Shown here piece after piece: positions 53,664 to 62,703 of a stretch of DNA of 64,000 bases. Source of the stretch: Otatea glauca. Its lineage: Eukaryota > Streptophyta > Magnoliopsida > Poales > Poaceae. Position numbers and translations under genes: made by a program. The notes under the pieces were generated by a model, which searched no databases, was not told the origin of the DNA, and was given only the letters and a program-made list of their open reading frames with translations. Where the stretch lies: positions 56,486,188 through 56,550,187 of the forward strand of contig CM070718.1 in NCBI GenBank assembly GCA_036346275.1, read 5' to 3'. How positions within the stretch are numbered: position 1 is the first letter of the stretch; each line of letters begins with the position of its first letter.

Positions 53664-55249
53664 CAACTTCAATACAAGAATCTCTGTCTTTGACTTATAA
53701 GAATCAGAGCTGTTCTTATTACTCTCCTGCATTAAATCACATATGGCATCTACAACCTGCATAAAGAAATTAGAAAACAATAAGTGCAAAATAGGTTGCA
53801 AAAAGAAAAATATGAAAGTACAACAATTGCAAAACAAATAGCATAAAAAATGAAACAAATGACAACTCCAATAGCATAAAATAAATGTAAGAAATGACTA
53901 CCTCAGCGGGAAGATTACTACCAACCAATAATTGAGTCTTGTGTCTAAATTTTGATGATTTGTGTTTTGATCTAGCAAAGTTATCATATGATGGTTCTTT
54001 AGTATGAGCAGAGCATTTCTCATAAATATTTACATACTACAACAACATAAATATGACAATGAGATAAAAAAGAGAAAATGATAATTCCATAATAACAACA
54101 ATACATAAATAAATAAGAAAGAAGGACAGGTTACCTGACCATAACACGTATCAGAGAAATCTAATATAGGTCTCTTTCCAAAAGTGTGATTATTAACTTG
54201 GTCTAGCTCTAAATAATTTCTGATCATATTCCCTTTCTAGAAATTAATTCGAGGAATGCCTCTCAATACTTGGTTCCGTCTAAAGTTGGCAAAATCGTAA
54301 AGCATACACTTTTAAAAAATAATAGACAATAAAAAAATCACAAAAAATACAACTGAAAGATAAAATTCTTATATAACAATATAAAACAAAAAAAGAAAAT
54401 ACTTACAACAAGAAAGCACACACAACCGCCAAGAGTCTTTGATGCCTTTTCTGTGATTTTCCGAGCCTTATTAAATTTTGATAGGCTAACCATCAACCAA
54501 TCATATACATACTTTGACCGATCATAATTTCTGAGAGTATTAACATCTTCCAATGCACTTTGATACTTTGAATTTGGATGCAAACTAGAATTTGGGCATA
54601 AGAAGCAAGATAATGCTACAAGTAAGAAGCACAAGAAAATCATTTCATCATTGAGATCTGATTTGCTCTTCAACATATTGCTCAAATAAGAAATCCGAGG
54701 CACTGAGGTAAGATCAAATTTATAGACCAAAAAACTTCTACTAGAATCGGGGTCTGATACTAATTCTTCACCATCAATGAGTAAGTCTAAGGCCAAATAG
54801 GCAAATTCCTTGCTGATAGGAATAACATTTTTATCAAGGATAATATCTGATGATCTAACATCAACTTGTTTGGCAACTTATTTCACAAAATGATTAGGAA
54901 CAACGCATTTATCAAACCTCAATAAACAACCAAACCCATAATTCTCGAGCACTCTTTTCTGATGATCGGTTAAATGACTCAAAATAGCACTGAAATATTT
55001 CACAAAAAACCGAGTAAAAACTAAGCTTTCATAACTTCCAATCTTATATTATTTGGCCTATAATAACAACAAAATTCCATTAAGCATCTACAGGCGCACT
55101 CTGACAAAAAAATAAAAAGAATAGGAAACTTAAGCATAGAAGACTTTTGCTTTCAAGTACTTCTCAGTTTCCTCTTTGATGATTGAATTTTCTACACAAA
55201 CAAGAAAATAGATAACAAGAAAATTTTACGAAAAAGAACATATACAAAT

Positions 55250-55465
55250 CTATACCCCTTTATAATGCAACTAAGCAATTTTTCCTACGTCCACCCTAAA
55301 TAATGCACCTCATTAGAGATGGCTCAATGTTCGTGCACCCAGCAAAACGTCCCCAGAAACTTGCATTCATCAAAATGAACGTCTCAGATCTTTCCTCAGT
55401 TTTACTCACCCACATCCAACGGCTGTTGTTTAATGTGTCTAACTCATTCATTCATGTGGCCCACA
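55250..55465. repeat. Dispersed repeat, copy 2 (starts TCTATACCCCTTTATAATGC)
   Basis: Matches 23174-23390 at about 85% by eye, in the same orientation. It is preceded by A, as expected for a Helitron 5' end. Confidence 0.6.
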
Positions 55466-55859
55466 ACAAGAGAGCCCGCACATATATATTTCAATTGAAC
55501 TATATATATGGAATTTATGTTGCAAATCTATACCCATTTGATTTCGACTCAATATTTACCATACCAGTCAGTACCATGAATCGCGCGCTTAATTTTCTTC
55601 CATTCATGCATGTGCACTACATCCTATACAAGGCGCTCACGTACCGCCACCAAAATATTATTTAGCGAAAAATATTATATAAGGAATGTGTGTATGAAAT
55701 GCAATTATCGTGTGATAAATATAAGGAATAAGTTCATTTTAGGACTTATTCCTAAATACACTATGGGAAGTAACAGATATTCTGATAATAATTAGCCTCA
55801 ATCAGGACGCACCAATGGTGTTATATGTTAGCATTCATATTTGGATGACAATTAGGGAA

Positions 55860-56110
55860 GCCATTATTGGTCCAGCTTTCCAGGATGACATACTGCTGCC
55901 CGTGCGGCGTTCGACCCGCCCTGCGCCGACTACACTGGGGGCTTGCGCCCGCGATCGGCTCACGGAGATGGACGCGTGCACTTTGCGCGAGCGGAGGCGG
56001 CGGAGGTCGCCGACGCCAAGGCCATCGGAGGCGATCTTGTGGCGAAGCGCAGACGTGGAGGAGATCAAGGGCAACACCTTCGGGCATGCGGATCCTCCCT
56101 GTTTATTTCC
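55860..56110. other. GC-rich segment, possibly a captured gene fragment
   Basis: A GC-rich 250-bp island in AT-rich surroundings with overlapping short open frames on both strands. It looks like exon sequence picked up by a transposon, since a Helitron-like start lies upstream and an end downstream. I cannot identify a parent gene. Confidence 0.3.
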
Positions 56111-56403
56111 TTGTTTGATTCGCTCTCCTTCTAAATATGTAGTATGTACAATGTGATCACAAGATTATTTATTATTAAGTATTATATTCATACTTATCTT
56201 TTATTTAATTGATAAGCAAATGTACTGCCGTCGTAGCGTTAGCACTGGCACTATACTAGTACAGCATGAATGAACATAATAAGATAATATAGATAATAAA
56301 AGAAATTAACTTTAGATTTGTAAAATTTGAAAATTGCTTCTCCAAATGCAGTACCATTGGAAAATCCTAAACCTTACAAGAAAAAACAAACCAATAATAT
56401 ATA

Positions 56404-56850
56404 TCTTATGTCGCGAAGAAATGTCGCGTATGCAGGCGTCCACCTCAGTTTTTTGCGAAAAAGCCCTCCAGAAATTTTGAAATCGCGAACAAGTCCTTCC
56501 ACCAGTTTTTTTGCAAAAACGACCCCATGAATTCCAAAATCACTCACAGGTCCTTCCAACGGTTATTTTGCAAAAAAGACCCCGTAATTTCGCAAATTCG
56601 ACACGGACACCGGTTCTTTCGACCCGAAAGATTCCAAAATCGCGAACAAATCCTTCCACCGGTTATTTTGCAAAAAAGGACCCGTAGTTCCGCAAATTCA
56701 ACACGAGCGCCGGTTCTTTCGACCCAAAAGATTTGAAATTACGTTTAGGTCTGGTTATTTTGTAAAAAAACTCTTAAACAAATTCGACACGGACACCGAT
56801 TCAGACTAGATTTTTTCGCGCGGCGCGGCATCGCTCGCAACTCTACCTAG
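56404..56850 (+). mobile_element. Non-autonomous Helitron-like element, copy B (447 bp)
   Basis: Starts A|TCTTATGTCGCG and ends with CGCGCGGCGCGGCATCGCTCGC, a spacer and CTAG|T (56847-56851). It shares the start, interior phrases (ttttttgcgaaaaagccctcc; gtccttccaccgg) and end with 3532-4037. Confidence 0.55.
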
Positions 56851-56851
56851 T

Positions 56852-57830
56852 ATGTATGATCAACAATAAGTAGCTAGATCAACAATATCATTACAAAATA
56901 TATCTGACTCCTACAAATTTAATGATATTTTGAATCCACTATATTTAAGCTAACACAATTGGATAGTTTCTATATAAACTAATTAAACGCCAACAGTCAT
57001 TAGAATTACAGTTTCTTTGACTAACAAATACAATAACCCAGATAATGTAAACTACAATAAAACTACTCTAAATCAAAGAAAATATGTATTAGACCACATG
57101 ATTCAAACTAATTTGGTAAAAGGTAATAAAATAAATTAAGACTACAACATACGAACAACCTATATAATGTTCAACATAAAAAACAGTAATAAAAATTTAG
57201 GTAACAACCTAGATAAACCCAAAAAAGAAAATACTAAGCTTAGCATTGTTCGACTACCAAAATAGCATACAATAAGCTAAGCAAATTAAGTCAACAAATT
57301 AACATAAAGAAATATATTACTACGTCATCATCCGTCTCTATGCTTCTATTGCTCAAATTGTCTACGTCTTCAGATTAAGAATTGAAATCATCATCTTCAT
57401 CACAAGTATTATGGTCGGAATCAGAATAAGGAGCAGCTTTTCTAAAATTAGAACTTCTAGTTCTAGCCATCTAATAAAAGACAAAGTAAAAAGAAAAGTA
57501 AGATAAATAAAAAACACAATGTAATGCACAATTATAAATAAAAAATAACAAGATAAGCTTTCCTCTATAACTGATAGAATAAGGGAATAATCTAATGCAT
57601 ATTAGGTAACTCCCCACTCTTTCCACTTCATTTTGATATGTACCTCTAATATCACCCATATAACCATTTGACGTAAACATGTATTACAAATAAAAAACAA
57701 TATAATCAAACAAGTAATCGACCCATTAACAACAACTATAAATCATAATACTAATGATAGAAGTAGCCGGTTTATTCAACCTAAAAATAAATCACAACAA
57801 TATTAACATTGTTGTAGGCCAATCATGACT
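56852..57830. other. AT-rich sequence containing the 5' end of the broken gene
   Basis: Apart from the exon-like start at 57470-57320 (minus) I see no gene. Very AT-rich with many TAAA words. Confidence 0.4.
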
Positions 57831-58680
57831 ATGCAGGATCAAGGATAACCAACTAGAGGAGGGTGAATATGAGGTTTTTAAAATTCTTTGACTCTAATTG
57901 CAGTAAATGATCAAGTAATACTAGAATTAAGAATTTTAACAATTAAGGTCTAAATCGTTTAGGTTTCACTAAGTGCACTAACAAACTAGGTCTAAGCAAA
58001 TTACACAATCCTAAATAGAAGAGCAAACACTAAGTGATGTAAATAAGGGTGCCCGATCTTTTGATAAGGTAGATAAATATCGATTTGGTGGAATTGACCC
58101 TCACGATCCGACTACAACCGCACGATGTCGTTTGCGCTTTAGCAATCGCTGAACCAACTCCAAATGGTTATTGACTTTGCCGAAGGCGCGGTCAACCTGA
58201 ACACGAAGTTCAATCCCTGCGAGCAATCGAAGAACTAGCAAGAATAAGATGAAAAAGCAATCTGAATAGCAAAGGTGGGATTCCTATTAAGCTGTCTTTA
58301 CAGGTGGTCGACCGACACAACTGAAGAACAGAAGCTTGCACAAGGGCTAAACCTAAACTCAATGAAATCCGAGTACTTTGGAGGCCAGCCTTGGTATAAA
58401 AAGAAGTGGGGCGCGAGAGGGCTGTTCGGCCAAGCCTTGATTTGTGGCCGAAAATCAGACCTTCCCTCATATTCCTTTCTATCTTTAGCTAGACCTTATT
58501 ACATGGTAAGGGCCACTCTATAGGTGACGCAACACCTCCTCTCCTTGCTGCTGAAATTATGAAGACTACAGGGTCTTGTGGTCAACTGGAGAACTCCTTC
58601 ACCATCATCGTGTCCCTTCACCATCATCGAGTTTGGACCTTCATTCTTTAAAAGAATAAAACAATCTGTTTCAGCAGCAT
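57831..58680 (-). repeat. Retroelement LTR-derived sequence
   Basis: On the minus strand the low-coordinate end reads ...ttcaccctcctctagttggttatccttgatcctgca, a copia-like LTR end. 58080-58220 resembles, in reverse, the gypsy LTR tail at 50340-50470 (ggttcagcgattgc, ...gatcgtgag, ...aaagatcgg). Boundaries and number of elements are not resolved. It follows the gypsy polyprotein end below. Confidence 0.4.
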
Positions 58681-58796
58681 CATATAGTTCTTGAAGTCAT
58701 TAGATGTACCAAAAAACGAAAGTACCTGATAATTTAGTTTACGTGCACGAGCTCGAGTGATCGGTCCTTGTATAGGCTGAGGAGTTGTGGCAGTAG
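58681..58796 (-). pseudogene. Second gypsy polyprotein 3' end, left piece
   Basis: The minus strand encodes PQPIQGPITRARARKLNYQV, the same C-terminal block as at 49607-49860. It is split from its upstream part (60537 onward) by the solo LTR. The target frame is continuous across that insertion. Confidence 0.7.
58791..58796 (+). repeat. Target-site duplication CAGTAG (left)
   Basis: Repeated at 60537-60542. Six bases match; a 5-bp duplication with one chance match is also possible. Confidence 0.75.
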
Positions 58797-59109
58797 TGAG
58801 AGCATCTAGACCCCCTATTTTTTTTAGTTATGTTTATTATGTAGGTTTTGGTGTTGATGATCAAAAAGCATACTTAGTATAAGATGACAACAACTGCATT
58901 TGAAGAACAAGGCTAAGGTGTTTACTTTTTTAGACTGGGAGTTGATTCAAGCCATATAGTTAGAATAACCGTACTATTAAGAGGGATTACACACAAGTAA
59001 TAATCCTGGTTCATATGCAAAAATCACTAAAGATTACTTGGAGCATAGGACATTTCATATCTCTCATTCAAAAATCCAGATATCCATTCTCTTAGCCAAA
59101 AAGAGTTCT

Positions 59110-59690
59110 TTTCCGGACCAACTTCATTTAGTCCGGCGCTGAAAAATCAAGTTTCAAGTTCTAACCAAGCGCACTCCATGTACGCCGGACCAACTTTTTC
59201 AGTCTGGCGCTAAGAGCTCTTTTCTGATTTATTTTAACTGAGCGTACACCGTTCACGCTAGACCGATCTGAATTTAGCCTTATTTTCAGTCCAGCGTATG
59301 TTGTCTTTTCACTCCGGACCAGCATCTCTAGTCCGGCGTTAAGAATTACTTTACTCAAATCTTAACCGAGAACATGCCAACTTTTTCGGTCCGGCGCAAA
59401 CGTGATTCTCTCTGATAAAACCAGCTGTTTTCCCTTCTACTCCAGACCAACTTTTTCGGTCCGGCGCAAACATTATTTTTGCTGGTATCCAAATAGAACA
59501 AAGCATGTGTACACCGAACCAATTTTGTCGGTCCAGCACAAACTTACTTTTACCAGTACATGTATACAATGGACCAGTTTTGTCGGTCCGGCTCAAATGG
59601 GTTACACTGTGTACAATAATACTTCTCAAATCTTGTGTACCCCAGACTAACATTTTCAGTCCAGCGCGTGTATATATTTCATCATATGAC
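59110..59690. repeat. Imperfect hairpin array in the solo LTR
   Basis: About nine units of CCGGACCAA-CTTTTT-CGGTCCGGCGC form, each a palindrome with arms of 7-9 bases around a 5-10 base loop, separated by 30-60 bases (units near 59113, 59187, 59260, 59313, 59380, 59445, 59515, 59571 and 59643). The arms vary together in some units. Confidence 0.75.
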
Positions 59691-59807
59691 TCATACACCT
59701 TAAAATACTTATAAAAGGGGCAACCCGTGACTCCATAGTTGACCTTTTTCGTCCATCCTGACACACCCAACGGGCAAATGGCAGGTACAACGGTTATTTC
59801 TGTTCAA

Positions 59808-59819
59808 GCTCTATATATA
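59808..59819 (+). promoter_or_regulatory. TATA box of the solo copia LTR
   Basis: CTATATATATAAT directly after the hairpin array, about 1.0 kb into the LTR. Confidence 0.6.
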
Positions 59820-60536
59820 TAATGCTTGAGTTCACAAAATATGTAGAACTTTGCACATACACATCTTTGACATTCTGAACACCGTTGACATCTTTCAAAT
59901 CATTTACAACTCTTTGATCTTTAGCATTCTTGAGCTTTCATTCCATCAAAGAGTTTGAGCTTCAACTCAGAAACCACAAACACTCACTCTGAACATTTAG
60001 AGTTCTTGCTCCAAGCTGAGTCTAGTTAGCATCTAGCCATTGAACCAAGAGACAGGGCTTGTGGATAGTCTATTACTCTTGGAACTAGCTGTTCCTAGAC
60101 GGTTGGAGAAGTTGTTGGTGCGACATATCTAAAAGGGATTGTGGAAGGCCACCATTGCTGTAAAAGGTTGAGACTCATCTCACCGGAGTGGTGGAAGAGT
60201 CAAGCTAGTTAAAAACCAAAAGCCGTTGAGATTGGCTATTTGGTGGAGCAATACTTCTGAAGAAGTGCTCTAACGGGGACGTAGGAGATTGGTCTCTGAA
60301 CCTCGGTGAAAAATCCTTGAGTCGTCCTGATATTGTTTTATCTTTATGTGTTCATCTTATTATCATTTTTTCATTCAAGTTCTTCTCAAATACTGGTCTT
60401 ACTGAAATTGAGTTGTGCTGAAATCTTATTCTAATTGTTTTCTATTGCTATTTTTTATTGAGAAAAGTTTTTCTTTAGATTTAAAAAGATTTTAAAGTTG
60501 CCTATTCACCCCCCCTAGACCAACTTGATCCTTTCA

Positions 60537-60610
60537 CAGTAGGTGCTGTGGGCGTACCTGAAGAAGTGATGTCCTCATCACTAATAACACTAGAAATGTA
60601 AATTTGCACA
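60537..60610 (-). pseudogene. Second gypsy polyprotein 3' end, right piece
   Basis: The minus strand encodes a Ser-Asp-Glu-Asp-Ile...Pro-Thr-Ala-Pro-Thr segment leading into 58796 once the solo LTR is set aside. It resembles the segment at 38961-39028. Confidence 0.5.
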
Positions 60611-60934
60611 ATTAAACACAAGAGAGCAAACCGCAAGAGATAAGCACAAAGATTCTTTTTCTGTGGTCTCAGAGACTTGTTGGTCTCCCCTAATCGACGT
60701 TGAGAAAGCTTGAACGAATCAAGCAGGCTCCTTGCGCAAATGAGCCTCCCTCGATCACTAGTTGTAGCTCTTCCCCACTCCGGATAGGTGAGCTCCAACC
60801 GTCACAATCCACCGGGCCTCTTCATAATCTTTATTGAAGAGATCTCCGGCTCTACACCTTCAAGCCATCAAGGAGGCAGCAATCTCTAAAAGAATAGACC
60901 TTAACGCTTGCTTAAGGTTAACCCTAGTATACTA
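60611..60934. other. Unassigned sequence beside the gypsy remnant
   Basis: The minus-strand frame continues to about 60798 but I do not recognise it. It may be more of the gypsy remnant or unrelated. Confidence 0.3.
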
Positions 60935-61955
60935 TGGCCCTGTTTATTTCAGCTTAGGCTTTTTGGCTTTTGGCTTAAAGCTAGCTTTTTGGCTTAACGA
61001 GCTTTTAAGCCGTTTGCTTTTAAGCCAAGACATATTATTTGGTATCGTAGCTTTTTGATGGATTGGATGGTGTAGCCAGGGTTCACAAAACCAGCGAAAA
61101 CTGCGGTTTTCGAGTGTACCACTGTGGTTTGATATCCAAAACCGCTTGATAAACCGTTTTAATTTAAAATTTTAAAAAAAAACAAAAAATTGAAAAATTT
61201 TATACGTTGAAAACAGCTCGAAAACCGTTTCTTAAAAATCGAGTGGTTTCTTGCGAAAAACCGAATAGTTTTCGATTTTTTTTTTAATTTTTTTCAATTT
61301 TTTTTTATTTCTTAACCCTTCTGTTTCTGACGGTTTTCGAACTTTTTTTGCGGTTTTCGGATTTCGAACGATTTTTTGAAATTCGGTTTTGTGAACTCTG
61401 GGTGTAGCTTATTGCTAGAAAGTTTGAAATACCCTTTAAGGATGTAAGGACTTTTCTTATGTACTGATTTATCTAATACAAATGTTTTATACTTTTTTCA
61501 CCAAATGCCGTATTGAACAACATAGATTAATCTTGAGATCAAACTTCATTCTGAGCATAATTATTTATCAACTTGATCCGGGTTGATGGAGGAGAAAGGA
61601 GGCTGAGGACAGCGGAGGAGGGAGGAGGTCGAGGACGGCAGAGACCACAGCGGCGGAGGGAGAAAGCATGTCGCACAGGGGAGCGAGAGAAGACGAGGAG
61701 AAATAAGGAGATGGGAGAAGGATTCTTGAGTTTATATATGATAGTATTTGGTGGGTAATTTTGGAGACTTCCAGTGGAAAAAAGTTATTTCATCCAAAAA
61801 AAGCCCAAAAAAGTATCTTTCATCTGGCTTTTGGCTTATAGTTATATGAAGGCTTTTGGCTTTTTTAAGCCTGATTTAAAAGTCAATCGTTTGTTTCGAT
61901 TTTAACTTTTCTACTTTTAAATCAATGAAAAAACCGAAACAAACACCGTGTAGAT
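60935..61955. mobile_element. hAT-type MITE (about 1 kb) with a nested MITE
   Basis: The left end GGCCCTGTTTATTTCAGCTTAGG and the inverted right end GGTGTTTGTTTCGGTTTTTTC are related terminal repeats; next to each, words like 'gcttttggctt' and 'aagccaaaag' repeat. The interior at 61585-61720 is GA-rich. No 8-bp duplication could be confirmed. A younger element sits at 61077-61400. Confidence 0.6.
61069..61408. mobile_element. Nested hAT MITE with perfect 8-bp target duplication
   Basis: The element is 61077-61400 (324 bp): starts CAGGGTTCACAAAACC and ends GGTTTTGTGAACTCTG. It is flanked by GGTGTAGC at 61069-61076 and 61401-61408. Interior arms with 'gcggttttcg' and 'cgaaaaccg' make it a foldback. 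It shares the CAGGGTTC terminus type with the repeats at 21890-30547. Confidence 0.85.
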
Positions 61956-62100
61956 AGACCGTGTGCCAGCCAGGGCAGCTGAGCCTGAGCGGAATGGACG
62001 AGGGCCTAACAAAGTAGCGACGAGACGACTCTGACCACTTTTAATCTCCTCCTCCTCCTCCTCCTCCTCCTCTGCAAGTGCAACTCAGCAACCACCAAAG
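61956..62100 (+). promoter_or_regulatory. 5' flank of the PMEI-like gene
   Basis: Upstream sequence with a pyrimidine-rich (CTC)n run at 62046-62070 directly before the coding start, likely in the 5' untranslated region. No clear TATA box. The hAT MITE ends just 150 bp upstream. Confidence 0.4.
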
Positions 62101-62703
62101 ATGATGAGACGCCTCTGTCTCCTCCTCCACCTGGCGGTCTTCCTCCTCGCCGCCGCCGCGTTGCAGCTGCCCAAGGCCAACCCCGCGGTCAGCCCGGCCG
62201 CCGCGGCCGACTTTGTGCGCCGCTCCTGCCTCTCCACGCGCTACCCGCGCATCTGCGAGCGGAGCCTCATGCCGCAGGCCCCCGCCGTCGGCCGCAGCCC
62301 CCGCCGCCTCGCGCAGGCCGCCATCACCGTCGGCGCCGACCGCGCGCGCTCCTGCTCCGCCTACCTCGGCCCGCCATCCCGCTCCCAGGGGGGCTCCGGC
62401 GGCGCCATCAAGGACTGCGCCGAGACGCTGCGCGACGCCGAGGAGCACCTGCGCCAGTCGGCGGGGGAGATGACCCGGATGGGCCGGGCCGCCAGCCCCC
62501 GCTTCGCCTGGCGCCTCAGCAACGTCCAGACCTGGGCCAGCGCCGCGCTCACCGACACCTCCACCTGCCTCGACTCCCTCGCCACCTACTCTGCGGGCGG
62601 CGCCGACGTCAACGCCGTCAGGAGGAGGGTCGTCGCCGTCGCCCAGGCCACCAGCAACGCCCTCGCCCTCGTCAACCAGCTCGACCCCGCAAATCACCAG
62701 TAG
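62101..62703 (+). CDS. Pectin methylesterase/invertase inhibitor-domain protein, 200 aa
   Basis: A single exon. Residues 1-22 are a hydrophobic signal peptide (Leu/Ala-rich after MMRR), so the protein is probably secreted to the cell wall or vacuole. Residues about 30-195 fit the PMEI fold. The conserved disulphide cysteines are C43-C52 in the N-terminal hairpin (SCLSTRYPRIC) and C106-C156 (DCAETLRDA ... STCLDSL); C85 is the extra free Cys of many members. The family makes 1:1 complexes that block either pectin methylesterase or acid invertase. Sequence alone does not tell which. Length is typical. The first Met of a double Met is used. Very GC-rich, intronless, as usual for grass PMEI genes. 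Confidence 0.88.
   Translation: MMRRLCLLLHLAVFLLAAAALQLPKANPAVSPAAAADFVRRSCLSTRYPRICERSLMPQAPAVGRSPRRLAQAAITVGADRARSCSAYLGPPSRSQGGSGGAIKDCAETLRDAEEHLRQSAGEMTRMGRAASPRFAWRLSNVQTWASAALTDTSTCLDSLATYSAGGADVNAVRRRVVAVAQATSNALALVNQLDPANHQ

Larger units (their letters stand above)
50740..57470 (-). pseudogene. Unrecognised multi-exon gene broken by TE insertions
   Basis: Minus-strand blocks: a start ATG at 57470 (MARTRSSNFRKAAPYSD, then an acidic stretch and an in-frame TAA near 57379); a helical block at 54850-54400 with a Cys-Pro-Asn-Ser motif and a C-terminal Gly-Gly-Cys-Val-Cys-Phe; an exon-like block ending at donor CAG|GTAACC (about 54136); 54030-53900; and an exon from about 53757 that is cut by the solo LTR at 53663 and resumes at 50890. 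Across that insertion the frame is continuous to a stop at 50742-50740. The helical block faintly recalls uncharacterised plant genes often linked to mobile DNA (DUF1985/Ulp1-associated), but I cannot confirm this. Probably dead. Confidence 0.4.
58797..60536 (+). mobile_element. Solo copia/Sirevirus-like LTR, 1740 bp
   Basis: Starts TGAGAGCATC and ends with a C-rich stretch then CTAGACCAACTTGATCCTTTCA, like the Sirevirus LTR at 5287. Flanked by CAGTAG. It has a TATA box near 59808 and no internal coding region. A hairpin-containing repeat array occupies 59110-59690. Inserted in a gypsy polyprotein. Confidence 0.85.

Noticed and set aside
62041..62697. A 218-codon minus-strand frame
   Set aside because: Antisense shadow of the PMEI exon; Gly/Ala-rich, no motif, extends into the CTC repeat.
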